DNA from: Bacteroidota bacterium | Lineage (GTDB): Bacteria; Bacteroidota; Bacteroidia; UBA4408 | Direction: 5' to 3' | Assembly: GCA_016721765.1 (NCBI GenBank) | Contig: JADKHO010000001.1 | Span: forward strand, 1,538,001-1,602,000 | DNA: 64,000 nt | Part shown: piece after piece, positions 18,801-27,690 of the stretch | Numbering within the stretch: the first letter of the stretch is position 1 | How the letters are laid out: every line of letters starts with the position of its first letter | Notes under the pieces: generated by a model | What the model was told of the DNA's origin: nothing | The model's input: only the letters and a program-made list of their open reading frames with translations | Databases searched by the model: none | Program-made: the position numbers and the translations under genes

Positions 18801-19625
18801 GCCATAAGGACCGTCATAAAAACTACCGGGTTGTGCAAACCTGCCAAACTGAATAAATTTAATGGAATCCCCAAAGTTTGCACCAATAGTTGCTGCAGGG
18901 TCTGTGAAACCTCCAATTCCACCAATATCACCGGTCGACCACTCCATTTCATCGTAGCGAAAGGAAACATTTTTACCGGGTCGAAGCAGGGTATCCATCC
19001 CATCGGTGATGATAAGTTGAAAGGTGTTTTTTTTATCGGCATGTGATGCATAATAGCCCACATGGTCCCACGTAACAATCAGGTGTGTAGGAGTAATTTT
19101 GTAATACACTAAGCCGCTTTGCAAATTCCGTGTATCCACATCTGCCCAAAAGGGCGCAATCATTTTGTAATAATTGGTAGGAAATGAATCCGGAATAAAA
19201 GTAGCTGTTGGATAGTCGAAGGAGATACTTCCATTGTTATTAATAAATACCGAATCGTAATCTTGTCCATAAAAGCAAAAATTAAAAGGAAGCGGAATAG
19301 CCTGTGTGGATTTATCGTCATTGCGATATTGCGGGGCATGCACAAAAGAGGAAGTATCAAATGGAACAATTAAAAAACTGGAGTCAACAGCAATGAGTTC
19401 CTTACAAGACCTGAAAAAATCGGTGGTGGAATCCAGCTTTGCTTCTGTATCAGTTGGATGAGTTTCAAACAGATGCTGTTGCCGAAAGAGAGCTATTTTA
19501 GCTTGTTTGGCTTGTTCATATTCCGGACTATCTGCATCTAATTTTTGTTGGGAAAATAGTGTGGATGGAAAACAAAGTTGCCACAAGGTGAAAAGGAAAA
19601 AAAAATGGTGCAACCTCTTTTTCAT
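15870..19625 (-). CDS. Giant repeat-containing surface protein with gliding-motility-type C-terminal domain, frameshifted at its end
   Basis: A secreted protein of 1251 residues as read. After a signal peptide and an N-terminal domain of about 330 residues (with FNFCFYGQDYDSVFINNNGSISF, nidogen/adhesin-like; positions about 90-115) there is a cadherin/Ig-like segment, then ten copies of a repeat of about 75 residues with the pattern CxGDSxxLxA...YxWSxG...GxYxVxxxDSNxC. Each repeat carries two Cys that could pair. A PKD-like domain and the CHU_C signature IIPNGDGENDVF-type (ITPNGDGENDVFEI) follow. The frame then breaks: after YDRWGNK the other frame reads IYSSNQYQNDW and continues to GTLTVLR with a stop at 15820-15822. 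One missing base in the T run at 15945-15947 explains this. The restored protein would be 1268 residues. It probably acts as an adhesin exported by T9SS. Confidence 0.85.
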   Translation of the reverse strand: MKKRLHHFFFLFTLWQLCFPSTLFSQQKLDADSPEYEQAKQAKIALFRQQHLFETHPTDTEAKLDSTTDFFRSCKELIAVDSSFLIVPFDTSSFVHAPQYRNDDKSTQAIPLPFNFCFYGQDYDSVFINNNGSISFDYPTATFIPDSFPTNYYKMIAPFWADVDTRNLQSGLVYYKITPTHLIVTWDHVGYYASHADKKNTFQLIITDGMDTLLRPGKNVSFRYDEMEWSTGDIGGIGGFTDPAATIGANFGDSIKFIQFGRFAQPGSFYDGPYGSWDGISWLNGRVFEFSVCASDNIEPIVNNFNYCDTLYSCVGDTINLDLSFLSPEFDQITSCNIVASNPSGLTVTENSAGAVNTIKAKYIGNFSNVGIQNIVFTATDNGSPPAFIQLKINLKINPFYDSISVMGAVQNICPNTTALLTATSGFDKYKWSNNFTTASINAPPGDYYVIGKRGNCYISSDTVSIGAYQTTIPIISGNDTTVICKADSTLFQVIGNYPHYLWSNGDTTQAAFLQPGFVQVQTTDSNGCKVKSAGTNIPGLPSYPVSISGIKVICPEDSITLHADPGFLSYVWSTGSIDTSITVPIGNYFLIGLDSNNCKNYSPLLTVPFYAVNVPVVNGFQHYCTGDSVELSFAPAASNFYWNTSDTLSSIYVKNGDYFVTIIDSNQCAVPSLSLHVEAFPIQPLLINGSLGYCPGDSSLLTASAGFTNYMWSFGDSLPSVYVQAGNYSITAIDSNACLSSSALVQIAPYLVSAPSILGNLMVCPSDSTLLQASAGFSSYSWSTGDSSISINVPQGVYTVLVRDSNSCVTQSNPVSVQNYAVQQPIISGNTFCCYNDSSLLSASPGFVHYSWSSGDTTMSAMQTPGIYFVEVLDSNNCKTASLNGFVLSSFPMNWPTIYGYDYYCKGDSVKLFVNYTYPHYLWSNGAVDSITYVQTGNYSALVTDVHNCVYQSNSVLIQQFPEHVPQISGKHFYCEGDSILLQAEPGFSQVMWSNGVAANAIYAQSGTYSLTANDSNNCLSYALPHSVAPSIPKAEILGEQYICDSDSVYLQVSNSFAHYAWSNGSQLPAIYALNGAYSVQIRDSIGCQDEDSLFISAYPLPKAHFSFSPLEVEANENVQFINNSAAGSSNLIGHSWSIKNTTIFSTQNNPQYVFPDSGYFEIELHVKDANGCSDSYSEIIHVIKSIKIPNIITPNGDGENDVFEIVNLNLASPTVFAVYDRWGNKSIRVISIKMIGKLIMRMTEYIILH

Positions 19626-19678
19626 TCTTCATTAAAATGAATTTCACACTAAGGTAGGAATTTTTTATTAGATGCTTC

Positions 19679-20938
19679 TTACCGAAGCACTTGTAAGCGA
19701 TATGCATCCATTTTTATAAATATAAAAAGGAGCACAGTAAACGACCACAAGGAGGAACCACCATAGCTAAAAAAAGGCAAGGGAATGCCAATTACCGGAG
19801 CCAATCCGATAGTCATTCCAACATTAACCAATACGTGAAAAAACAGAATTGAGGCTACTCCATATCCATAAATCCGGGTGTAGGGGGAGCGTTGCCGTTC
19901 AGCAATAAAAATAATGCGTAAGAGTAGTACGATGAATAGGGTGATAACTACAAATGTTCCAATAAATCCCCATTCTTCGCCGACTGTACAAAAAATAAAA
20001 TCGGTGCTTTGTTCCGGAACAAAATCATATTTTGTTTGAGTCCCTTGTAAATATCCTTTTCCGGTAAACCCACCAGAGCCAATAGCAATGAGCGATTGAT
20101 TCACATTGTAGCCGGCTTTTTTCTTGTCGGTCTCTTTTCCAAGAAAAACATTGATGCGTTTTTTTTGATGTGGTTCCAAATGGTTGAATGCATAATCCAC
20201 ACTATAGATTGTTGCCGATGCAAAAATTAAGGAACCCATGATGATGAGCAGGTTAGAGCGATTTCGGCGAACGACAAGAATTAATAATAAAGCAACTCCG
20301 GCTATAATTCCAATTAAAATAAACTTATTTATGAGTAACGCCAATACAAAGAGAATGGCTGCAGCAGAGCCCAGCAACAAGATATTGCCCGACAATCCTT
20401 CGCGATAAAGCACCAAAATAAAGGCAAAGAAAACAAGTGCACAACCGGTTTCATTTTCTACAAGTATGAGTAATATTGGAAGTATAATTAAGGCCGCCGA
20501 AATAACTTTCGTGCGTGCATCAGTCATTTTAATGTTGATGTTGCTAAGGAATTTAGCAAGTGCCATATTGGTAGCAAATTTGGCAAACTCTGCCGGTTGA
20601 ATGCCGAATTCTCCCAAGCGAAACCAAGACTTACTTCCTGAAATTTCTTTACCAATAAACAAGACAAGAATTAATGAAATAATACTTATTCCATAAATGG
20701 GATAGGAGAAGGCAGCATAAAAATTTCCGTCCAAAATCAGGATAATAATAGCAAGTAAAAGCGCAGTTGCAATCCAAATTAATTGCTTTCCATATTTTTG
20801 AGTAAAGTCTACGATGCTTTGATGTTCTTCATTGTAAACGGATGCGTAAATATTTAACCATCCCATCAACACCATAATTAAATAAAGTGTAACCAAAATG
20901 GGATCTAAGTTTTTAAATATGCCGCCTTGTTCTCTCAT
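19679..20938 (-). CDS. rodA: Peptidoglycan glycosyltransferase RodA (SEDS family)
   Basis: Polymerises glycan strands for lateral wall growth together with PBP2. The 419-residue protein has about ten hydrophobic helices and the SEDS signatures: the Trp/Phe-rich GSKSWFRLGEFGIQPAEFAK region (about 109-128), and near the C-terminus FSYGGSSL, with the catalytic Asp expected in the loop around EQSTDFIF. It is the last gene of the mre operon; its start codon overlaps the mrdA stop by one base. Compared with E. coli RodA (370) it is longer because of an enlarged middle loop (VRRNRSNLLIIMGSLIFASA). Confidence 0.94.
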   Translation of the reverse strand: MREQGGIFKNLDPILVTLYLIMVLMGWLNIYASVYNEEHQSIVDFTQKYGKQLIWIATALLLAIIILILDGNFYAAFSYPIYGISIISLILVLFIGKEISGSKSWFRLGEFGIQPAEFAKFATNMALAKFLSNINIKMTDARTKVISAALIILPILLILVENETGCALVFFAFILVLYREGLSGNILLLGSAAAILFVLALLINKFILIGIIAGVALLLILVVRRNRSNLLIIMGSLIFASATIYSVDYAFNHLEPHQKKRINVFLGKETDKKKAGYNVNQSLIAIGSGGFTGKGYLQGTQTKYDFVPEQSTDFIFCTVGEEWGFIGTFVVITLFIVLLLRIIFIAERQRSPYTRIYGYGVASILFFHVLVNVGMTIGLAPVIGIPLPFFSYGGSSLWSFTVLLFIFIKMDAYRLQVLR

Positions 20939-22764
20939 TATTTTTTGGGCATTATAATTTTACCTTCTAACATTCTTTTCTCTAACGCACGGCGCGCCGG
21001 AGTAGCAATCGAATCGTTTAAATATTTTTCAATCATTAAGGAAGCAATTGGAGCAGCCCAGCTGGCACCCCAACCACCATTTTCGACCATTATTCCAATT
21101 GCAATTTTTGGGTTTTCACGTGGTGCAAATGCAACAAAGAGTGAGTGATCTTTGCCGTGGGGATTTTGCGCGGTTCCGGTTTTTCCACAAATGGTAATTC
21201 CTTTTATTTTTGAACCTGCAGCTGTTCCCTGTTCTACCACATCCTGCATACCATCAATCATCACATCGTAATAGTGGGGATCAATATCCGTATACTGTTT
21301 TTCCTTGAATTTACTCTGGTGTAAATCTTCTTTTCCAACTTTTTTTATGATGTGTGGGGTATAGTAAAATCCTCTATTGGCAATGATGCACATGGTATTG
21401 GCCATTTGCAAAGGAGTAATTCCTAGTTCACCCTGGCCGATTGAAAGCGATACCACCGTAGAGGAACGCCACCGCCCTTTTCCAAAGTATTTATCGTAAT
21501 ATTTAACCGAAGGAACCATCCCTTTTAATTCTTGCGGTAAATCACTGTACAAGCGTTTTCCAATCCCAAAAGTGAGCACATGATTTCTCCAAGCTTCATA
21601 GCCTTCTTCGGTAGTTTTATATTTTTTATTGTCGATAATACTTCTAAAAACATAGCAATGGTAGGTATTACACGAATGTTGCACTGCTGCGCGCAATTGA
21701 ATACTTCCATGACGCGCATCGCATTTAACGGTTTGACTTCCCATGTGGTATCCGCCGTCGCAATAATAACTCGTAGTTGGAATCAGCACTCCTTCCTGCT
21801 GCGCAATTAAGTCGTTAATAAGTTTAAAGGTTGAACCGGGTGGATAATAGGCCATCAAGGCACGATTAAACAAAGGTAATCCCTCGGCCTGGAGCAGCAT
21901 GCCATAGTTTTTTGAACGTTCCCTGCCCACCAATAAATTGGGATCATAAGAAGGAGCACTTACCACTGCTAGTACTTCTCCGGTAGAAGGCTCGATAGCA
22001 ACAATACCTCCGGTTTTTCCTTGCATCAATTGCTCACCGTAGCGTTGCAATTTTGCACTGAGTGCTGTAATTAAATTCGCGCCGGTAATGGCAAGCGTAT
22101 CGTATTCTCCGTTATTAAACTTTCCTTTGGGTCGATTAAATACATCCACCATCATTACCGATAATCCTTTCTTACCCCGCAATTCTTTTTCGTACGATTT
22201 TTCTACACCGCTAATGCCAATATAATCGCCTGATCGATAGTACGGATTTTCTTGTGTTAACTTGTCGTTAACCTCGCCAACGTAGCCAAGTGTATGTGCT
22301 GCAATTAAGCCCGGGTATTTACGAAGGGTGCGCGATTGCACATAAAATCCATGAAAGGAATACAGTTTCTCTTGAAGCGTGGCATAGGTCTCGGCCGAAA
22401 GTTGTTTCTCGAAAATTGATTCTTTGTAGGGAGAATAATTCCGCGCCACTTTCATTTTTTTAATAAATACTTCTTTGGTAATTCCCAGCGTATTGCAAAA
22501 ATTTAGTGTATCCAAATCTTTTACCTGTCGCGGTGTAACCATTAAATCATAAGCCGCTTCATTGTATACCAGCAATTCGCCATCACGGTCATACACCAAT
22601 CCCCGCGCCGGATATTGAGTTACATAGCGCAAAACATTGTTGTTTGCGGATAAGCGGTATTCATCATTCAACACCTGAATATAAAAAAGACGTAAAAGAA
22701 AAATGATGCCGATTGAAATAAAGATAGCAGCGATAACAAACTTACGATCGGAAAAACGATTCAT
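20938..22764 (-). CDS. mrdA: Penicillin-binding protein 2 (cell elongation transpeptidase)
   Basis: Transpeptidase cross-linking peptidoglycan during elongation, partner of RodA. The 608-residue protein has an N-terminal membrane anchor (VIAAIFISIGIIFLLRLFYI), a dimerisation/pedestal domain starting at YPARGLVYDRDGELLVYN, and the transpeptidase domain with the SxxK motif STFK at Ser311, SxN (SCN) at 365-367 and KTG at 529-531. All three motifs are intact. It overlaps mreD by four bases (ATGA-type) and rodA by one base, so the genes are translationally coupled. Confidence 0.95.
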   Translation of the reverse strand: MNRFSDRKFVIAAIFISIGIIFLLRLFYIQVLNDEYRLSANNNVLRYVTQYPARGLVYDRDGELLVYNEAAYDLMVTPRQVKDLDTLNFCNTLGITKEVFIKKMKVARNYSPYKESIFEKQLSAETYATLQEKLYSFHGFYVQSRTLRKYPGLIAAHTLGYVGEVNDKLTQENPYYRSGDYIGISGVEKSYEKELRGKKGLSVMMVDVFNRPKGKFNNGEYDTLAITGANLITALSAKLQRYGEQLMQGKTGGIVAIEPSTGEVLAVVSAPSYDPNLLVGRERSKNYGMLLQAEGLPLFNRALMAYYPPGSTFKLINDLIAQQEGVLIPTTSYYCDGGYHMGSQTVKCDARHGSIQLRAAVQHSCNTYHCYVFRSIIDNKKYKTTEEGYEAWRNHVLTFGIGKRLYSDLPQELKGMVPSVKYYDKYFGKGRWRSSTVVSLSIGQGELGITPLQMANTMCIIANRGFYYTPHIIKKVGKEDLHQSKFKEKQYTDIDPHYYDVMIDGMQDVVEQGTAAGSKIKGITICGKTGTAQNPHGKDHSLFVAFAPRENPKIAIGIMVENGGWGASWAAPIASLMIEKYLNDSIATPARRALEKRMLEGKIIMPKK

Positions 22765-23279
22765 TTTCTATCCCTCGGTTTGTAAATCAAAAACTGGCTG
22801 AGCATCACTAATATCATAGTGAAAAGAATACTCAACACAATGCGTAAAAGGGTAGAGAAAAATTCACTAAAACGAAATACTTCAATATAAAAAAACACCA
22901 AGTGGTGAATCGAAACTAAAATGGTTGAATAGGAGAGATACCAGGCTGGGCCCATGTACCGCAAGGTAGGTTCAGTACCAAATTCATAACCCTCGCGTGG
23001 AGCAAAAATTTTGAGTACTGAGCTTCTTACAAATGCCATAGCAACTGTTGCTGCTGCATGCGTGCCGGCAGTATTCATAAATGTATCCACACTCAATCCC
23101 ATTAAAAACCCGCCCGACAGTACAACCCACGATGGGGTGTCAAAAGGCATCATCAGTATAAAAAGCACATACAGGTAAGGATTGATATAGCCGCTAAACT
23201 GAATGTTGTTGAGCACCAACACTTGAAGCAGTAGCAAAAAAATAAAACGGAAGAGTTGTTTTATAATCTCATTTATCAT
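22761..23279 (-). CDS. mreD: Rod shape-determining protein MreD
   Basis: Small inner-membrane protein of the elongasome. The 172 residues include five or six hydrophobic segments (for example IFLLLLQVLVLNNIQF and LLRIVLSILFTMILVMLSQFL), and the sequence NPYLYVLFILMMPFDTPSW is typical of Bacteroidota MreD. MreD is poorly conserved, so the position between mreC and mrdA is the main support. It overlaps mreC by 11 bases and mrdA by four. Confidence 0.9.
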   Translation of the reverse strand: MINEIIKQLFRFIFLLLLQVLVLNNIQFSGYINPYLYVLFILMMPFDTPSWVVLSGGFLMGLSVDTFMNTAGTHAAATVAMAFVRSSVLKIFAPREGYEFGTEPTLRYMGPAWYLSYSTILVSIHHLVFFYIEVFRFSEFFSTLLRIVLSILFTMILVMLSQFLIYKPRDRK

Positions 23280-24102
23280 TTTGTGTTTCCTGCTCTAGTT
23301 TATTTTGTTCTTCCTTCATTAAATTTTTAACCACAAATACGTGCGCCACATTTTTAAAGTTTGTGCTAAAGCGAACAGAAATAGTGTAAAAATTATCACC
23401 CGGTTTTATTTCATAGCTTTCTATAAATCCAATCATAATATTCTCCGGGAATATCGCAGAAAAAGCATTTGTAACAATGGTATCACCTTTTAAAATCTTT
23501 ACGTGTGTAGGAATATCGGTAAGGGTTCCTAATTTATAATCACCGACTTCCCAACTCAGTGATCCGAAATAATTATTCTTTTTGATTTTTGCGCTGATCT
23601 TTGCATCCTTGTTCAAAACGGATAACACAGAGGTAAAATTTTCGGATACTGCTTTGGTGATACCTACAATTCCATTGCTCGAAATTACTGCCATTTCGGG
23701 CTTTATTCCTCGATTGCTTCCAATGTTTAAGGTGAGGTAATTGTTGCGTTTATTTACGGAATTATTTACTACACGCGCATTCACAAAAATATATTGTTGT
23801 TTAAGGAGTGTATCGTTAACAGTGGTTTCGGTTGTTTTAGTTCTTACAAAGGCCGCTTTACTTGCAGTGTGCAAAATGGCATTTTCGCGCGCCAACATCT
23901 CATTGGTTTCCTTTAAATTGAAGTATTCACGGGTACTGTTAACAGTGGTGAATACATTGCCTGCAATGCTATTGGAGGAACTAATAAACTGCGCTTTTTG
24001 ATAAAAGCTATTTTGAAAAATTAAATAAAAGCAAATGGATTCGAGAATGAGAAACAGAAAAAAAGAAGAATATTTCCAAATAAAGCGGATAAGGTTCAGC
24101 AT
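23269..24102 (-). CDS. mreC: Rod shape-determining protein MreC
   Basis: Scaffold of the elongasome that links cytoplasmic MreB to the periplasmic synthases. The 277-residue protein has one membrane helix near the N-terminus (SFFLFLILESICFYLIF), a coiled coil at about 55-85 (FNLKETNEMLARENAIL) and the double beta-barrel domain with LNIGSNRGIKPEMAVISSNG and the later typical GDTIVTNAFSAIFPENIMIG. The C-terminus (EEQNKLEQETQN) is polar. It starts 38 bases after mreB and overlaps mreD. Confidence 0.94.
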   Translation of the reverse strand: MLNLIRFIWKYSSFFLFLILESICFYLIFQNSFYQKAQFISSSNSIAGNVFTTVNSTREYFNLKETNEMLARENAILHTASKAAFVRTKTTETTVNDTLLKQQYIFVNARVVNNSVNKRNNYLTLNIGSNRGIKPEMAVISSNGIVGITKAVSENFTSVLSVLNKDAKISAKIKKNNYFGSLSWEVGDYKLGTLTDIPTHVKILKGDTIVTNAFSAIFPENIMIGFIESYEIKPGDNFYTISVRFSTNFKNVAHVFVVKNLMKEEQNKLEQETQNDK

Positions 24103-24140
24103 TCAATTTTTCTGCTTTTGTGCGATGATATTTTTGCTTT

Positions 24141-25163
24141 TTATCGGATAAGAAACTGGAATTTTCCTACATTTTTCAATGCGATACCTGTTCCCCTTGC
24201 TACTGCTCTTAATGGGTCATCGGCAATGTGAACCGGCAATTTTGTTTTAAGCGAAATACGTTTATCTAAGCCACGCAACATCGACCCACCGCCTGCAAGA
24301 TAAATTCCGGTACGATAAATATCGGCAGATAGCTCAGGGGGTGTCATCTCCAAAGCATTCAAGATGGCTTCCTCTACCTTCGAAATGGATTTGTCAAGTG
24401 CATGCGCAATCTCCACATAGGAAACGCTAATTTCTTTAGGTATTCCGGTCATTAAATCTCTTCCGTGCACTGCATAATCCGGTGGTGGATTATCAATATC
24501 TGTGGTCGCCGCACCTACTTCAATTTTCACACGCTCAGCGCTTCTTTCTCCAATTAGGATGTTGTGCTGGCGGCGCATGTATTCTTCAATGTTTGCAGTA
24601 AAATCATCACCCGCAATGCGTATCGATTTATCGCATACAATCCCACCCAAGGCTATAACCGCAATTTCGCTTGTTCCACCACCAATGTCAATAATCATAT
24701 TGCCCATCGGTTCTTCCACATCAATCCCAATTCCAATGGCTGCTGCCATTGGCTCGTGTATCAAGTAAACTTCTTTACCCCCGGCATGTTCAGCACTGTC
24801 GCGTACCGCACGTTTCTCCACCTCTGTAATTCCGGAAGGAATACAAATTACCATTTTTAGCGATGGTGTAAACAAACGTTTACCTGGATTTATCATTTTA
24901 ATCATTCCTCGAATCATGTGCTCTGCCGCATCAAAATCCGCAATAACCCCATCTTTCAAGGGGCGAATGGTTTTTATATTTTCGTGTGTTTTTCCATGCA
25001 TTTGCATGGCTTTTTTTCCAACAGCAATCACCCTGCCTGTGGTTCGATCAATGGCAACAATACTTGGCTCATCCACCACCACTTTGTCGTTGTGAATAAT
25101 CAAGGTGTTTGCCGTCCCCAAGTCGATGGCTATTTCCTGGGTTAGAAAATCAAATAAGCCCAT
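24141..25163 (-). CDS. mreB: Rod shape-determining protein MreB (bacterial actin)
   Basis: ATP-dependent actin homologue that orients wall synthesis. The 340 residues start with LTQEIAIDLGTANTLI (phosphate 1 loop), followed by IVAIDRTTGRVIAVGKKA, the phosphate 2 loop MIIDIGGGTSEIAVIALGG and the adenosine motif YLAGGGSMLRGL. Length and motifs are normal. It is the first gene of the mreB-mreC-mreD-mrdA-rodA operon, with a 204-base gap in front. Confidence 0.97.
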   Translation of the reverse strand: MGLFDFLTQEIAIDLGTANTLIIHNDKVVVDEPSIVAIDRTTGRVIAVGKKAMQMHGKTHENIKTIRPLKDGVIADFDAAEHMIRGMIKMINPGKRLFTPSLKMVICIPSGITEVEKRAVRDSAEHAGGKEVYLIHEPMAAAIGIGIDVEEPMGNMIIDIGGGTSEIAVIALGGIVCDKSIRIAGDDFTANIEEYMRRQHNILIGERSAERVKIEVGAATTDIDNPPPDYAVHGRDLMTGIPKEISVSYVEIAHALDKSISKVEEAILNALEMTPPELSADIYRTGIYLAGGGSMLRGLDKRISLKTKLPVHIADDPLRAVARGTGIALKNVGKFQFLIR

Positions 25164-25217
25164 ATTTTTATGGATTAACTGTTTGTAATTTTAGTGTTTC
25201 AGCTCTCAAAACTGTAA

Positions 25218-25225
25218 CAAAACTA
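25218..25225 (-). promoter_or_regulatory. Possible -7 box of the mre operon
   Basis: On the minus strand TAGTTTTG matches TAnnTTTG and lies 54 bases before the mreB start. The rest of the gap between 25164 and 25367 shows nothing else definite. Confidence 0.4.
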
Positions 25226-25367
25226 AGTGAATAAAATGGCTTTAACAGCACAACTCAAAATTATTTATCAGAATGGGGTTGTTAATTAAGCTCTTAAGTT
25301 TTGAACGGTTCAAATTTGGCTTTCGTTTTGATTTTATTTTGAATGAGCAAAATAGTCGTCTGAATGA

Positions 25368-26455
25368 TCAACTATCCAATTCCATATAGGTTTTGAAACT
25401 TTCATCCACCATTTTTTCTTTCGAAAAATGCTGCACAAAATGAAATGCATTTTCGACCATTCTTTTTTTCTCGATGGGGTGGGCAAGAAGGTACTCAATA
25501 TTGGCTGCAAGTTGTGTTGCCTGTTGTATGGGCGATAAAAGTCCGGTTTCAAGATGAGACACAATTTCGGGAATACCACCGGCTTGTGTTGCTACCACTG
25601 CAACTTTACATGCATAAGCATCTAAAATGGAAGAGCCTAACCCTTCTGTTTTTGAAGTAAAAAGCAAGATGTCGAACTCCGGTAAAATTTGGGGAACATC
25701 ATTTCGGAATCCGGTAAAAAGAATTTTGTGCCCTAATTTTTTAGCATGCACATACTGCTCAATTTCTTTTCTATCCGGACCATCTCCAACAATGAAAAAA
25801 GTGGCTGCTATATTTTTTGAAAGCACTATTTCTGCAACATCCACAAAAGTGAAATAATCTTTGTGTGACGCAATAGCTGCTATGTTTCCAATAATCAGCT
25901 CTCCTGCTGGAATGGAATACTCATTCCGCAGTAATCCTATTGATTTATGTTGGAAGCGAGACAAATCAATTCCATCGTATATGGTGCAAAGTACTTTTTT
26001 GTTGTGAATTTCAGGAGCAAGGATTTCAGCAATTTTAGCCGAAACACAAATGATTTTTTTATTGCGGGATGATTGTATTTATAGCGCGAAAAGAAATTAT
26101 TTTTAATTGGAAAATCTACCTTTCTGCTGAGTACAATTTGTACCTTATTGCCAAACAATGCACAGGATAGAACTGCAAGGGTATGTGCATGCGCATCGTG
26201 TGCATGTATGATACCAATGTTTAATCGACGGCATTTTTGAGCAATATCAAAAATCAAAAAGGGATTAAAAGCCGATGCGCGTGCATGTGTAATGCATGCT
26301 ATTTCTTGCTTTTGGCAATACTTCTCAATTTCGGAATGCCTAAAGCAGTATACGTATTGTGAAAGATTTTTATGGCGCAGCCCGTCAATAAGATAAGCCA
26401 ACTGCTGCTCCCCACCTCTCCAGGATAATGCTGTGCTAATGTGTAAAAGCTGCAT
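25368..26455 (-). pseudogene. Glycosyltransferase family 4 (group 1), frameshifted full-length copy
   Basis: Two overlapping frames (25937-26455 and 25368-25964) together encode one GT-B glycosyltransferase of about 362 residues. The first gives the N-terminal half (MQLLHISTALSWRGGEQQ, then IIHAHDAHAHTLAVLSC); the second gives the sugar-nucleotide-binding half (FFIVGDGPDRKEIE and the EX7E-like KTEGLGSSILDAYAC). The frame breaks in the run of seven T at about 26054-26060. The duplicate copy has eight there and reads through as HPAIKKIICVS. One added base gives 1089 nt, an exact multiple of three. It may be a live gene with a sequencing error. Probable role: sugar transfer in lipopolysaccharide or surface glycan assembly, partner of the GT2 gene upstream. 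Confidence 0.8.
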
Positions 26456-26718
26456 AGTTAGGAGGCTTTTTCGAGTGCTTTTAATTTGGAATACTTAAGG
26501 TAGGTAGCAAAGGCCGATATTTTGCATACCATAAAGCCATAATATCCGTCCAAAAATCCTAAGCGAACAAAAAAGGCACTCAGGAATTTGGCAATAGGAT
26601 TAAGGTATATGGCTATCCAACTAGCTCTTTTTCCTTCTTTGTAAAGCGCTTTGCTCATGATGTCGGTAAAATAATTTACTTGCCTGTAGTGCTCTTCAAT
26701 GCTGTAAAAACTAAAATG
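25481..26718. repeat. Tandem duplication, unit 1
   Basis: This 1238-base unit is nearly identical to 26719-27953. It covers most of the GT4 gene plus the last 86 codons of the GT2 gene. The join between units lies at about 26718 (AAAATG followed by GGGCAAGAAGG) and shares only a few bases with the parent sequences. Differences between units are mostly one-base changes in homopolymers plus a handful of substitutions. Confidence 0.88.
26458..26718 (-). pseudogene. 3' fragment of the GT2 glycosyltransferase gene
   Basis: It repeats codons 167-252 of the intact GT2 gene at 27693-28451, with one Lys-to-Arg change (EEHYRQ for EEHYKQ). The fragment lacks the catalytic N-terminal domain. At its 5' side it is fused to GT4 sequence in a wrong frame, giving a chimeric open frame up to 26817 that I do not regard as a gene. 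Confidence 0.82.
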
Positions 26719-27690
26719 GGGCAAGAAGGTACTCAATATTGGCTGCAAGTTGTGTTGCCTGTTGTATGGGCGATAAAAGTCCGGTTTCAAGATGAGACAC
26801 AATTTCGGGAATACCACCGGCTTGTGTTGCTACCACTGCAACTTTACATGCATAAGCATCTAAAATGGAAGAGCCTAACCCTTCTGTTTTTGAAGTAAAA
26901 GCAAGATGTCGAACTCCGGTAAAATTTGGGGAACATCATTTCGGAATCCGGTAAAAAGAATTTTGTGCCCTAATTTTTTAGCATGCACATACTGCTCAAT
27001 TTCTTTTCTATCCGGACCATCTCCAACAATGAAAAAAGTGGCTGCTATATTTTTTGAAAGCACTATTTCTGCAACATCCACAAAAGTGAAATAATCCTTG
27101 TGTGCCGCAATAGCTGCTATGTTTCCAATAATCAGCTCTCCTGCTGGAATGGAATACTCATTCCGCAGTAATCCTATTGATTTATGTTGGAAGCGAGACA
27201 AATCAATTCCATCGTATATGGTGCAAAATACTTTTTTGTTGTGAATTTCAGGAGCAAGGATTTCAGCAATTTTAGCCGAAACACAAATGATTTTTTTTAT
27301 TGCGGGATGATTGTATTTATAGCGCGAAAAGAAATTATTTTAATTGGAAAATCTACCTTTCTGCTGAGTACAATTTGTACCTTATTGCCAAACAATGCAC
27401 AGGATAGAACTGCAAGGGTATGTGCATGCGCATCGTGTGCATGTATGATACCAATGTTTAATCGACGGCATTTTTGAGCAATATCAAAAATCAAAAGGGA
27501 TTAAAGCCGATGCGCGTGCATGTGTAATGCATGCTATTTCTTGCTTTTGGCAATACTTCTCAATTTCGGAATGCCTAAAGCAGTATACGTATTGTGAAAG
27601 ATTTTTATGGCGCAGCCCGTCAATAAGATAAGCCAACTGCTGCTCCCCACCTCTCCAGGATAATGCTGTGCTAATGTGTAAAAGCTGCAT
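26719..27690 (-). pseudogene. Second copy of the GT4 glycosyltransferase gene, truncated and frameshifted
   Basis: It begins with the same MQLLHISTALSWRGGEQQ at 27690 but lacks the last 40 or so codons, which are replaced by the GT2 fragment. It breaks frame at several homopolymers that are one base shorter than in copy 1: the A runs near 27491 and 27503, the T run near 27340 and the A run near 26897. The T run where copy 1 is broken is intact here. It cannot make a full protein. Confidence 0.82.

Noticed and set aside
15870..19625. CRISPR-like regular repeats
   Set aside because: The regularity is in the protein (about 75 residues per unit), with diverged DNA and no short identical repeats with spacers.
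26458..26817. Chimeric open frame joining GT4 and GT2 sequence
   Set aside because: The GT4 part is in a wrong frame; it results from the duplication junction and has no family character.
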